Shown: positions 1-12,700 of the stretch, piece after piece
How the letters are laid out: each line of letters starts with the position of its first letter
How positions within the stretch are numbered: the first letter of the stretch is position 1
NCBI RefSeq assembly: GCF_023101765.2
Contig: NC_064213.1
Span: 4,402,001 to 4,466,000 of the forward strand
DNA length: 64,000 nucleotides
Direction of reading: 5' to 3'
Origin: Spodoptera frugiperda
Taxonomy: Eukaryota; Arthropoda; Insecta; Lepidoptera; Noctuidae
Position numbers and translations under genes: made by a program
Notes under the pieces: generated by a model
The model's database searches: none
Told to the model about the DNA's origin: nothing
The model's input: the letters and a program-made list of their open reading frames with translations, nothing else

Positions 1-1545
1 AGGTCGAAATTGATGCGAATTCAATCCAAAATCTATGCATTAAGATTGATTTTCGATATTGCTTGTATGGAGTTTCTGTCAAAAAATAAGAACGACTCAG
101 AGATTCTCGAAACGAACATCTAGCTTCACTGACGGACATACTGACAGGCAACTATTTACTTACTTATTGTTGATATTTCAAAACTGGGTTAATTTATGGG
201 TTAATTGGAATAAATGATTTAATTTTGACTGATTTACGAATCATCTTATCATCATCATCATCATCATCATCATAATATCAGCCATGACACGTCCTCTGCT
301 GAACATAGTAAAATGACTTCCAGATAGGCCATTTGAAAGACCCTGCGACCTTTATCAGGTAGTCTGTCCACCCTATGGATAGAATTTACGAGTCATCCAT
401 TGATTTTTCATTCAAAAGATATAAAGCATTTTGTCCAACACGAACAGTGACTAATAGTGCCCATACATCACTTTACGTTGAAAACTATCGTGATTGATTA
501 TTTTGTTTACAAATGGCGCTAACTGGTGTATAGAGCTGCTAACAAATAACAATAAACATTTATCACTAGATACTAAGCAGCCTATTTAGTATACGGGAAG
601 ATGAGGAATGACAATGGAAAAAGTGTGTATTTTTTTTAACTTGTTCTAGTCTAGGATTTAACTCTTTATCAAAGGTGCATTTACAAAACCATAATTATAT
701 TTTATTTATTGTTACATTATACTATCTGTGCTGTTAAGCTGGCCACTTATACGAGTGGAAACTATTTATGATTGGTGTAACAAAAAGGAGGTAAAGTGCA
801 CGGTTTCTAGACAATATAACAAACGATACGGGAAGGGTATTTTAAACTCATGCTTTCATGGAACGAAGTTTATGAATTTTTCCAATACATAAAATTCCAG
901 AAACCGAACATCAAAATTAGGTAGATACAGGTACTAGGCGATCAGATTTATAGAAGAAATGTTTCGTAATTAGCGAGTGACTCCTGTAGTGTTGTGATAC
1001 GTTTGTATGATGATTTAAATTTAATTTAAAATCAAGAACCATGCGACACCAAGTATTTGGTACCACTTTTTTTAAACGTATTTTAAGCTGAAACTTTGTG
1101 TAGGTAGAGATTCTATTCAACCTGTATTCTTCAGTGCTTCTTGATGTGTATGGGTATTTTGTTACACGCTGTATAAACGTCTTCATTGCGTTTAATATTT
1201 ATTACATCGTTCCTTCCCTGAAAAGCGGATAGTATTAGTAATCAGTAAATTTAGTGTGGGATGATTTCGCCCACTTACGTAGTTTGATGAGATTTTCCGG
1301 ATTAACTACCTAAATATTATAATCATTATACATCAAGTGAAAACTCACCCACGTATATAATCAGTAAAGATGGTTTTGTACAAATTGTAAAACTAATTAA
1401 TGTTACTGATGAACAACATGAAATATTTAAATAAATAAAAATAGTTGAATAAACGTCACCTCACACTTTGTGCGTTAAAATAAAGCATGCAGCATTATGC
1501 AGTTCACTAAATAAGTATTTTTATGTTTAAGCAATTTAAAAAAAA
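1..1545. other. AT-rich sequence, no gene seen
   Basis: Holds a short ATC microsatellite (about 248-274) and otherwise unremarkable AT-rich DNA. No splice-bounded coding signal was noticed. Confidence 0.4.
248..274. repeat. ATC trinucleotide microsatellite
   Basis: About nine consecutive ATC units. Confidence 0.8.
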
Positions 1546-1547
1546 AT

Positions 1548-1700
1548 TAATCCGATTCCCCAAAAATATTTAAATTGCTAACCTCCAAAAGACCGTCAAT
1601 GCACTTGTAACGCCTCCGGTGTTTCGGGTATTTATAGGCGGTAGCAATTGATTACCACCAGGCTCATCTGCTCGTTTGTTTTCATTTCATAAAAATACCT
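1548..1700 (+). repeat. Family A SINE-like copy, 3' part
   Basis: Shares with the other A copies the run from the ATTCCCC stretch through CTTGTAACGCCTC, GTGTTTCGGGT and CTGCTCGTTTG to ATAAAAA. Diverged. Confidence 0.7.
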
Positions 1701-2295
1701 CGTATTTTACAGTTTTCATATATACACACCTTCTAACACCAACTTGGTTGTATATTTATGCAATTACTTATGTCAAACCAAATACGTTTTACTTTTAACA
1801 CAAACATAAAATCAAATTAACGTCTTCCGACACACTCAAGAGTATCAAATACCCCGAAATAGACGGAATTACGATACCCAATCATTGAACGAGTCAACAA
1901 ACAAACAGTAAACTGTGCGAAAACATTAATTCAAACTTGATATCGAAATCTTTTTGATAACTGCTATGTAAATATTAATTTACATTTGAAATACTTACCC
2001 ACACTGCTAAATGGAATTGCTGTTGATCTTGCACAAACATTTCAAGGAAATGGGTGTCTGTTCCCTAGAAACACTCGCAAGCACTAAATTTCGATCTGTG
2101 TTCACAGAATTTTAACTCTGTTTGCTTTCGTAGAAAACTTAATTCACAGTTTATTGAAAACTGAAATTTCTTCTTTAAATAATCAACTTCAAAATAATAG
2201 GTACTTTGGTTTTTAAAAGCTGTAGTAATGTTTTTTTAAAGGTAGTTTGAATATCATTTCGCGAAACCTTTTTAGTTAAAGATCCATTTACTTAA

Positions 2296-2572
2296 ATGGG
2301 CCGGCTCGACCGGAGTGATACCACAGTCTCACAGAAAACCGACGTGAAACAACGCTTGTGTTGTTTCATTGTGTGAGTGAGATTACCGGAGGCTCAATTA
2401 TTCCTCTTCCCAATCCCCGATTCTCCAACAACCTTTAAATTCCTAACCCCCAAAAGGCCGGCAACGCACTTGTAACGCCTCTGGTGTTTCGGGTGTCCAT
2501 GGGCGGCAACGATTGCTTACCATCAGGTGATCCGTCAGCTTGTTTACCAGCTTATTCCATAAAAAAAACTAG
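2296..2572 (+). repeat. Family A SINE-like copy, near full length
   Basis: Runs from GGGCCGGCTCGACCGGAGTG through ACAACGCTTGTGTTG and GGCCGGCAACGCACTTGTAA to a CCATAAAAAAAA tail. One of the two best copies for defining the family (the other is 42566-42846). Confidence 0.85.
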
Positions 2573-3464
2573 GTTATACTTCCAGGAAACAACTGTCAGA
2601 GAAGGAAAACATTTTGTTTCTAAAATCGGACGTGAAGTTAATGTTTGTTGTCCAAACTTTGCTGTGAAACTATTTTAAACTTTGAAATATAGGTACTAGG
2701 TTTCATATTTCTGAAACGAATGTGTCCATCAAAATGTCCCCATTTATTATGGAATGAATTTTCACTATAGTTGGACTATTATAAACGTGCAAACTGTCAC
2801 GATGAAAGAAGGTGACAATGCCGTACAAACTCACATAATTGTGAGAGAGATCTGATAAAATTACTTATGTGCGTTAGCAAATTTGTAATGGCCCAATTAT
2901 AGCATTACACACAGATAGAAGCAGAGACTCCTTACAAATATAATTAAAAGGTTTTATGACAGCGCCACTCATGTGCGCACTTAACTATGATTTATGCGTT
3001 CCCATTGTATGTCACAAATATTTGATGCTATTTTGTATGTGTCTACAATGTGAACACTTATGTAAACAAAAAAGTGCGCACATGTCTGCAGCATTTTTAT
3101 AAATGACTAAAACTATTACATTGTCCAAAATCGAACACGACACTGATTACTTGATCAACAAACCCATAGCACTAACCTTTGTCAAATAATCGAAAATGTT
3201 CTTCATAAAGGCCAATCTGTGTGTACCATACTGACGGTATATGAATGAAACGCGTGGAAATTTGCGATAGAGCTTCATCCTAATTGAATCGTTTAGCTTG
3301 CCTCACCCTCGCGTCCGTTGGTTGCACACAGCCTCCGCTTAATGTTCGTGTACGCCATACATGATTGAATTTTCACATGGTCGAGTGAATTTAGTAAAGA
3401 AGATTAAAATGTATGGATTTTGTATCGCTTACCTTTTTGGTTTGCTTACTAAAATATGATTTAC
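2573..3464. other. No gene seen
   Basis: AT-rich. A short GC-richer patch at 3297-3350 shows no clear exon signals. Confidence 0.35.
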
Positions 3465-3560
3465 TAGCTTTTGCCCGCGACTTCGTTCGCGTGGAATAGT
3501 GACTTCCGGCAAATTTTTGGTTTTAACCACATAGTTCCCATAGCTATAGGCTGATGATGA
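3465..3560 (+). repeat. Family D element, head
   Basis: Starts TACTAGCTTTTGCCCGCGAC, the usual start of this lepidopteran repeat. Its likely tail is at 4975-5304, separated by the duplicated block and ATTTT array. Confidence 0.65.
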
Positions 3561-4124
3561 TGATGCATGATGAGTTCCCGATCTCGCGGGATCTCTTCAA
3601 AAATGAGATGTGGAAGATATTCCAGGGAACTCTTCAAAAATCAACATAATGAGCTCTGCGTTTGATTTTAATAGATGTATACTCACTTAGGGCATTGAAA
3701 AAATAGTTTAAAAACGGACTTAAACTAACTTAAAACTAAAGAAAGCTACGAATTACGAATTTATAACAATTAAAAAAGTATATTAGAACCTATCCTTTAT
3801 GCTATAATAACCAAGCTTAAACTAAATAATTTAAAAGAAACGACTTAAATCTAATCTAATTAATTTATAAATTAGACTTACAATTTTATTAAAAAAACTA
3901 ACTACAGTAACTACTAATAATCGATATCAAACTAAACCTACGTTAAAAAGTTAAACCAGAAAACCAGGAAAACCCAACAAATAAACTTATTAATTGACAA
4001 ATACAACGAAACCAATTTAGAATATACGAAACAGCAGGACCACTACAGACAAATAATCATACGACTGATAATACACATTTTCTACAATAGTACCGAAGCG
4101 CTCGGCCGATACCCAACCAAATAA

Positions 4125-4530
4125 TTGTAACAAAACCATAGCGCAATCTATTTCGATCCCAACGCCATCTATCGAGGATAAAGACAACTTGGATTATTTA
4201 TTTATACTCCGTTCGGGCATTTTCTTTGTACTAAAAGTTTAATTATATTGATATAATTTTTTTCATACCTTTTTACTATTTGTTAACTTTTTTTCGATGA
4301 ATTAAAACAATAACATGAACCGAAGTCGTGTAACGATCGACATAGAATTATCTATACTCCGTTAGAGCGTTTTCTTTGTACTAAAAGTTGTATTATGTTA
4401 TATTTTTCATTGCTTTTTACTATTTTGTAAAAACAAATTTCCAATGAATTAAAACAATAACATGAACTGAACAATTGTAATTACACCATTGCGCGATCAA
4501 CGCCATCTATCTACGGAGTATAGGAACAGC
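4125..4530 (+). repeat. Imperfect tandem duplication, unit about 170-180 bases
   Basis: The segments around 4190-4320 and 4350-4468 match (TATACTCCGTT, TTTTCTTTGTACTAAAAGTT, GAATTAAAACAATAACATGAA). Both are bordered by ACGCCATCTATC (near 4168 and 4500). Confidence 0.7.
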
Positions 4531-4535
4531 CCGAC

Positions 4536-4574
4536 ATTGTTCAATTCCGTACTATAAGTACGAAATTGAACAAT
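4536..4574. repeat. 39-base inverted repeat at the edge of the ATTTT array
   Basis: Two 18-base arms (left ATTGTTCAATTCCGTACT) with one mismatch and a 3-base loop. Confidence 0.8.
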
Positions 4575-4597
4575 AGATGGCGCTGTATGTCCGAAAT

Positions 4598-4919
4598 AAA
4601 TTTATTTTTATTTTATTTTTATTTTATTTTTATTTTTATTTTATTTTTATTTTATTTTTATTTTATTTTTATTTTATTTTTATTTTATTTTTATTTTATT
4701 TTTATTTTATTTTTATTTTATTTTTATTTTATTTTTATTTTATTTTTATTTTATTTTTATTTTATTTTTATTTTATTTTTATTTTATTTTTATTTTATTT
4801 TTATTTTATTTTTATTTTATTTTTATTTTATTTTATTTTTATTTTATTTTATTTTATTTTATTTTTATTTTATTTTTATTTTATTTTTATTTTTATTTTT
4901 ATTTTTATTTTTATTTTTA

Positions 4920-4950
<31 letters not shown>

Positions 4951-4960
4951 TTATTTTTTG
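4598..4960. repeat. ATTTT/ATTTTT microsatellite array of about 360 bases
   Basis: A nearly pure T-rich alternation of TTTTA and TTTTTA units. The long Phe/Ile/Leu/Tyr reading frames through it are artefacts of the repeat. Confidence 0.95.
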
Positions 4961-4974
4961 ATTTTTGAAATAAA

Positions 4975-5304
4975 AATATATCTATGTCCTTTCTAAGGTT
5001 CTAAACTATATCTGTACCAAATTTCAACCAAATCCGTCAAATAGTTGCGGAGATTAATGGTATAAGCATAGAATGTTCGACGTGATTCTTTAATTTGACA
5101 TAACTTTTTTATTTATGAACCGATTGACATGAAACAAACACTAAATGTAAATTTAAGCATCCCACAATATATTCGTGAAAACCGCATCCAACTCGGATCA
5201 GCCGTTTCTGAGATTAGCGCGCACAGACGAACAGACAAACAGACAAACAGACAAACAGACAAACAGACAAACAGACAAACAGACAAACAGACAAACAGAC
5301 AAAA
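4975..5304 (+). repeat. Family D tail with (ACAGACAA)n microsatellite
   Basis: Contains the family-typical ATCAGCCGTTTCTGAGATTA and then about nine ACAGACAA units (5229-5302). This is the layout of microsatellite-associated interspersed elements of Lepidoptera. Confidence 0.75.
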
Positions 5305-6235
5305 AAAAAGTTAATTACATTTTTGGGTTCGACATCGACATAACAATAACCCCTGCTATTTTTTTTATTTTTATTTTCAATGTACAGACAGCACTTTTCT
5401 ACGATTTTATTATATGTATAGATGAAACTTTATGTATTGTTGATGAGTTGTAACATTGATTATAAGATTAAACAGTAATCCACAATGGGTAATTTTGATA
5501 AAAGATCTACACAGAAGAGTAGCTTTTCATATTGATTAATTTCTTTTTAATACATTTAAATAGTGCATGCCTAATGGTCAGCTTTTTGCGATACTATAAT
5601 AATAATTATAAGACCTATTATATCACCTAATAAATACTTTGACTTTGTCTTCGTTTAAAGTTTATCCCATAAAGTACCGTACGGTATTGATTGAGGCATC
5701 TAATTAAAATACGTAGCTCCTTAGCTATCTAATGAAGCATGTATTGGAAAATTTTAATCAGCGGCTGTTAATAACACTTTACCGTCTTCACCGCCTACTA
5801 AAATCATAACAATCTTTCATAAAGCTATGCACTCAAAGAAAGAAGAATATTTCTTCGTAATGACGTCAGACCTAGTCAAAGAAATAAAAGTTCAAAGTAA
5901 AGAAGCAAAGAATTCCATTTTCTTTGAGGGAATTTCCCGTCACTACTTCCTTTGCTGAAGGAACTAAAGGTATTCGCGTGATTTCTGTTTGTGTAGCTAA
6001 CTGTTGTAGAAAAATGCTGACAGTTGCTCCGGTAAGCTGGTGAAGCAAAAATAATTTGTCTACGTTTTTCTTAAGAGCTATTATCGTACCTTTTAAAGTA
6101 GTTAGGTCCTCAGCTTAATCTGTTAAAGTTACTAATTAAGTAATTGTAGGCGGCGCAAATAATTTGTTTTTGTGTGAGCCTATTTGTTTAGTTTGCACAA
6201 AGCCTCTTTATTAACCCCTTAAAAATAGAACACCG
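5305..6235. other. No gene seen
   Basis: AT-rich, unassigned. Confidence 0.35.
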
Positions 6236-6415
6236 AGGAATCGTGGACTGGGAGGATCGTCGCCAATCCCTGATTCTCCAACAACCCTTAAATTTCTAAC
6301 CACCAATAGGCCGACAACGCACTTGTAACACCTTTGGTGTTTCGGGTGTTTATGCACGGCGGCGATTGCTTAGCATCAGGTGATACATCTGCTCGTTTAC
6401 CGGCTTATAAAAGAA
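6236..6415 (+). repeat. Family A SINE-like copy, 3' two thirds
   Basis: CCAATCCCTGATTCTCCAAC through GCATCAGGTGATAC and CTGCTCGTTTACCGGCTTAT. Lies about 190 bases upstream of the gprs-like promoter. Confidence 0.75.
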
Positions 6416-6599
6416 CTAAGTGTATTTGCCAATTAAAATTAGCACTTGTTATTCATCAAATAATCAGCTTTATAACTAAAAGCAAGACGACAATAATGAA
6501 ACAGGATAACAAAAAGTAATATTTTGTCGACTATCCTTTCCTCACTTGGACCACAAACCTTTCATTCTGCGTGAAGGCACGCGTCACTTCTATTTCCTA

Positions 6600-6704
6600 T
6601 TTTCCCTCAGTCGTAGTTGAGACGCCGCGCGCATCGGACGCCGCTGTCTTGTCCGTCGGAAAATAATAATTAATTGCAAAATCGTCATCAGTATCTAATC
6701 CAAA
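6600..6704 (+). promoter_or_regulatory. TATA-less core promoter and 5' UTR of the BTB-BACK gene
   Basis: The block is strikingly GC- and CpG-rich in AT-rich surroundings. It holds an insect initiator (TCAGT, A+1 at 6609) and, exactly at +28 (6636-6640), GGACG, which fits the downstream promoter element consensus RGWYV. No TATA box is seen about 30 bases upstream. The 5' UTR then runs to the ATG at 6705. The promoter call is inference from motifs and spacing; no transcript start data were available. Confidence 0.5.
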
Positions 6705-6743
6705 ATGGATATCACCATCACCAGACATTTCAGTTTAGACGAA
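6705..6743 (+). CDS. gprs: gprs-like gene, coding part of exon 1
   Basis: ATG in a favourable context (CAAAATGG) opens 13 codons (MDITITRHFSLDE) that end at a strong donor, GAA|GTAAGT. Phase 0 matches the exon at 13314. The link across a 6.6 kb intron is inference. Translation could instead begin at the ATG at 13320 in exon 2. Confidence 0.5.
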
Positions 6744-9700
6744 GTAAGTAAAAATTCAATTAATAATAGAACTTAATATAAAGTGAAAAGGTTTGAAATT
6801 AGTTTTTGAATAATTTACTTTTTTGTTAACTTTTTATATGTATGTGTAATTTATAATTTTGACTTCCAAATGTAATTTTATTTTGGACCTTTGTTCAAGA
6901 TGAAGAGTCTACTTCAAAAGCTTTTAGGGACATTTTACGAACATACCTATGACAGAGATCAAACACTTGAGTTTCTCTTACGAGACGAAGGATACGATAT
7001 TTCAAGTACCATCCGGACTTGTCTTAAATCCATTGAATTGAGTTTCGAGATGAATTGAGGGTGCTTTAGTTTTATCGAGATTTTTACTATTCTGAGAAAA
7101 TAATTGTCAAAAATTTTCTTCTTCTTTTTAAATGTCTAATTAAGTCTTATGTCTAATTAAGATAATATATTTTGGTTTTTGTCATCAATTGGTTAGTATC
7201 CTCGGTCAAAAATAAATTATTACTACTTTTCAATACAATAAAATATTCAAAAATAATCACACTCTCATTCATAAATTTGATGAACTACTTAGTATTCGAT
7301 TTTTTCTAGCTAAATTACTAGGAATAAGTCTGCTATTTGACGTAAAAATCTGATGACGTCATAATAGACTATTTCATACAAAATTCATAGAAAATATCGT
7401 TTTTGACTAGTAGGAAACTAGCCTATTATGTTGGTAATGTTAAAACACAAATTAATTTGTACCTTAACAGTTTTAACCTAAAACCCTATTTCGAATCAGC
7501 TTTGTCCATACTAATTAATTTATGCATTATGATAGCAACGATTTTGTAATCATCATTAATTTGATGTCCTCGCATTACGCTTCACTGCTTTGTCCATATT
7601 ACATCCGTAGTACCGGAGTGACGTCATCAAACGTCCGTTTCGTGTTTCATTAAAGCCTGTAATCAGTTGTACAAATAAATCTCTTCCCTTGGTCAGTTGT
7701 TTTTCCTTTGTTTTGTGACCATTGTTACTAGTGGCCCAAATGAATCTGTGCCCCATTTTTGCCAGATAAACAATACGGTACAAAGAATCATTTATTTTTT
7801 TAAATACCTAATGCAAGTTCTAGTCAAAATCATTGAATATTTTTATTCACAATTAGATTTGGTTAAAATTTTGACGGAACAACCATAAGACGATATATTA
7901 AATGACTTGGCTGCACGCTACCCGCCCATGTATTTCTCAATGAGTCCCTAAGTGACTTAAAACTAGTAGAGCTTTTCTCGATTAGTTGACGTGATTCGAC
8001 GTATACTTTAATAAATTTGGGGTAATTGGGCCTCCGGTAACCTCACTCAAACAACGAAACACAACGCAAGCGTTGTTTCACGTCGGTTTTCTGTGAGTCC
8101 GTGGGTGGTATCACTCCTGTTGAGCCGGCCCATTCGGGCCGAAGCGTATTTCACCCACACGTATTCAAATACCTACCTATAATACCGATTTTGTGAGTAA
8201 AAAAGTCATAATGAAGAACCAATAAATAAACCATATATTAACATTACATGTTGTATATATGCTTTTCTGCACGTCTCCTTATTAACTTTTGCAAACTCAA
8301 ATCTGAGTTCTTAAAGCTTTCAATATGCTTTGAAGGGGTTGAAACTTTTTGGTTACTTACTCCTTACACGATATTACGGTCTATTAATTACTTTTGACTT
8401 TGTAAAGTCTTTCATTTATCTTCGACGTGAACATTTAGTCCAACTTTTTAGGAAATTGTAGGGTTACCACATACAATATGGTTTACATTATACTTTTGCT
8501 AACGCGTGTATTTTCAAGAAAAAATCTTACAATGTATCTACCAAATCTAGACAAAGAACAACGTTTGAACGGAATTTAAATGAATAAACCTTACTAAAGG
8601 ATAGGAATGATGACGGGGTATGAAATTAAAAAAATATATTAAGTCCGTCAATTAGGTTGTTAAACTATTAGTCACGTGTGTTTTTTATTTATTTGTATAA
8701 TAAAACAACACTTAGAATAAAAAGAAATCAAAGGATAGGAGTGGAAACTAGCTACGTAATTTTTGAGTATAAAATATCCCGCCGAGTCACGGAATATTTA
8801 AAACCGATACATCATCAAAAGTATTTGTTTCCGTAAAAAATGTCATCTACTCTATTAACCAAAATGTCTAATCACATCAGTCCCAATCACTCACACAACG
8901 AAACACACCGCAAGCGTTGTTTCACGTCGGTTTTCTGTGAGGCCGTTATATCACTCCGGTCGAACCGGCCCATTCGTGAAGAGTTAGTGTCAGGTTTTGT
9001 TTCCAAATTATCTACATACTAAATACAAATCTGTGTGTGACCAAATTCAATTTTGGAATGCTCATTTAACCCTTTGTTGCTTACAAAGGTGATTTGTCCA
9101 AAAATAACGAACAAAATTAGATTTGCACATTTTGTTTCAATTTAGTTTGTTACCGTAACGAACTTTTTGATATTGTCATGTTGTAAAAAAAAAACTCTAA
9201 ATTCAAATAACATGATTGTTTTTTTTTCACAAATGTCTACACAGTATCGAATCACACTAATATTATAAATGTGAAAGTTTGTTTGTTTGGGTGTTTTAAT
9301 GTTTTGATATTTGTCCGTCAATCACGCTGAAAATACTGAACGGATTTTAGATGAAATTTGGTATACAGGCAGGCTATGAGTCGACTTGGGTGATAGGATA
9401 GGGACTTTTTATCCGACGCGAATACGAGCGAAGCTACAGGTAGAAACTACTATTATAATAAACAAGACAAAAGTCGTCGTCTAACTCAATTTTTTTCCTG
9501 CGTAAAATGAAAACCCGAATAAAAATTGAGATAATTTCCATAAAAACATTAATATAAGCATAGTTATAAAAAAATCCCAGAGATGTAAATTCACAAAATG
9601 GTTCATCTTACAAATCTACCTAAAGGTAATGATTGCAGACTCCTCGTGTTTCTCAATTTATCATCACTTGAGTATTATGTATGTCGATACGCTGAACGTG

Positions 9701-12700
9701 ACTTTTACGATATTTTAAGAAATCTCTTAACTCCTGTTTGGTACAAAATAATGTAGGCCAAGATTTTTATGGAAAAGCACCCTTAGACTTCGTCACCTCT
9801 AGTCAGTAAAAGTCTGACGCTTTCACTCGCCTCGCCCAAATAAAAATGTGCTATGTAGCTATGCAACGAAAATGTTTCCACTGATACTAAGCTATGTGGC
9901 TATGCGGAAAAGATGCGCGACTCCAGTATGCAATGTATCGATACTGGGGAAGGCATCTATAGCACGCATCTTTGCATAGAAGAAACACAACTTAGCTCAG
10001 TCTGTTTCCATCTGTGCTAAGCTGTGTGTACCAATGATTATTGGTGGAAGCCAAACGCATCCACAGCAACAACGTAGAATACGAGTAGCACATCTTCGTG
10101 GAAAAGCACCGTAATCCCTACACACAAAGGACAAGGAATTATCTTATTACATGTCCTTAATTCGTCAAACATTTTCTATCCCGACCATTTCCTTCGACAT
10201 TCTCCGATAAATCCTAATTAATCTGTCGACGGAGTTAATCCTCTCTGGCTAGTACTCCTAAGTTATCAAATGGCTCTTTTTGATCAACCTCTAATGGGTC
10301 GGGGTCCGGAAATCTCCACTAATTACAAAACGTCGTATCTCCTTATTAAACTCTTTGGGTGCTGTTAGTATTAACTCGATTAGGATAGAAATTATTTTTG
10401 CTTGAATCTTCAAAGGGTTATGAAATGCGATATAGACGGGATTATTTATTTATTGGTTTTGTATCTAAGTTGAGATGATTATGTTTTTCGGCTTACTCAC
10501 GTAATTATTCTACGAAGAACTCGACTGGTTTCAGGCCATGCTAGAAGCTCATATTCATGAGCAGCATACACAAGCCGCGGTGACTGTCACACTGCCACAA
10601 TGTTACTAATTTAGTGTGTCTCACGAAAGTTATAATATAAACATAAGTTGAGATGATTGAGAAAGTTTTTGCATCACTGTTTTATTAATTTTACTATTGC
10701 TTAAATGTGTGCGAACTTAGCGTAACCTTCTGAACGGGCAGATTGGTAGCCGATTCTTTATCTTAGGTACTTTTTGCGATGCGAAAGTTGTGAGTTAATT
10801 GTGAATTTGTATCTTTGTGTGTATTTTTGTTACTCAACCACGTCAAAACGGCTAAAGGAATCGGGATGAAATTTGGAACAGGGAAAATTATGGTCTGGAA
10901 TAATACATAGGCTTATAACACTTTTTATGCCACGGGAACGCGGGCCAAGCTGTGGACAGAAGCTGATAATACATAATAAGGATTACTAAGTATATGAAAA
11001 TTTTATAATTACCAGAACTAAAAAATAAAAATAATTACGTTCTAATTCCACATAGCATTAATTAACGTTGCATCCTTTTGAGAGACACGACCTAACGAGC
11101 AGACATAAGCTTTTAAAACCCCTTTCCAGTCTTTGACTAAAACTACATACGATTTCAAAAGGGAATCTACATTTTATTTGCAGTGTTAATTCAACATTAA
11201 ATTTTCTACTTTTGTAAGGAAAACTATATTTTAACAAAAAGCCTTGAATACTTACTCCAACGTCAAAACAACCCTTGAAAATTTTAAATATTTTAACGAG
11301 CACATTTACGTCCAATTAGGAGAGACTTGGTCGGATAAATTCTCTTCATTTTCGAAATGTTAATTAATGAGAAACGGTTCTATCGTAACTGATACTGGAT
11401 TCATATGAACTTTACAAAGGGTATTTTCGGTATAGACTTGCTTATTAACACCTTGTCAATATAATTGCTTATACGAGTAGTGTTCATTGATCGTCGTGTG
11501 ATAGGTAGGATTGTCATGTGATAGGTACCTATCTATACATATATCACTATTATCTATAAATTATTATAGATGACTAACTGTTGCCTGCGACTTCGTCCGC
11601 GTAGAATAATGACTTTTAACAGAATTCGAGTTTTTTTTCTAAAACTTAATATTTTTTCTAAAATATAGGTAGCCTAAGCTACTTTTTAGTACATCAGCTG
11701 CCTACAAATAATATGCCCGTGAAAATCGCTCCAGCTATTTCAGGGATTAGCCGGAATAAACAGAAATCATCCCTAATAATACGATTACATGATATTCAGT
11801 ACCTTTTCATGACTACCTACAACGAGAAACCCACTCACTCATTTTCTACTCGTCATAAAACGAAGTCGAAAAATTATCCAGTATTGGAAAATTCAGACAG
11901 TATCTTACCGTAACGTAAAAATAGAGATCATAAAATAAGAAAATCGATTTTGGGGAAATGGCTTTTATCTCTAATATTTTAGTACACAGACGTGACTTTT
12001 ATGGCCAAGAAGCTAAGTATATGGAGCCGTATCGAACTATTCTTAGAGTTATGGCCGGTTTTAAACATTTCGTTACGTGGGAAGTCACCTTTTATTGCAT
12101 CAGTAGAATCTTCTCGTAAAATCTTACTTCTTACTTACATATATTATAAATACGAAAGTTTGTGAGTTCGTGTGTTTATGTATGTGTTTTTTTATGGTAT
12201 AAGCCGGTAAATTAGCAGACGGATCGCCTGATGGTAAGTATTCGCCGCCGCTCATGGACACTCGAAGCACCAGAGGCGTAATAAGTGCGTTACCGGCCTT
12301 TTGTGGGTTTAGGAATTTTAGGGTTGTTTGGAAATTTGGGACTGAAAAGGGGAGTAATTGGGCCTCCGGAAACCTCACTCACACAACGAAAAACAACGTC
12401 GGTTTTCTGTAAGGGCGTGGTATCACTCCGGTCGAGCCTGCCATTCGTATCTAAGCATTGCTCTCCCACACGTAATCGCATTTAGTGTGTATGTTTGTTA
12501 CTCAATCACGCGGAAACAGCTGAAGGGATCGGGATAAAATTTGTAACAGAGGTAGATAATGGTCTGGATGAACAAATAGGCTACTTTTTACACAACGGGA
12601 ACGCGAACGAAGCAGCTGGCAGAAGCTAGTAAAATATGAAACTCTTTGAGAAGACACTTTAATTAAATCTGAATTGGAGCAAAACATTTTTATTACGCCT

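Noticed and set aside
2484..2678. Short ORFs starting within family A repeats (also 6334, 12124, 12285, 61168)
   Set aside because: They share the same translated repeat sequence (SMGGNDCLPSGDPSA type) and simply read through the SINE-like element.
4566..4996. Two overlapping 130-140 codon ORFs rich in Phe, Ile, Leu and Tyr
   Set aside because: They are translations of the ATTTT/ATTTTT microsatellite.
5129..5453. ORFs with RQTDKQTN repeats
   Set aside because: Translation of the ACAGACAA microsatellite at the end of a family D element.
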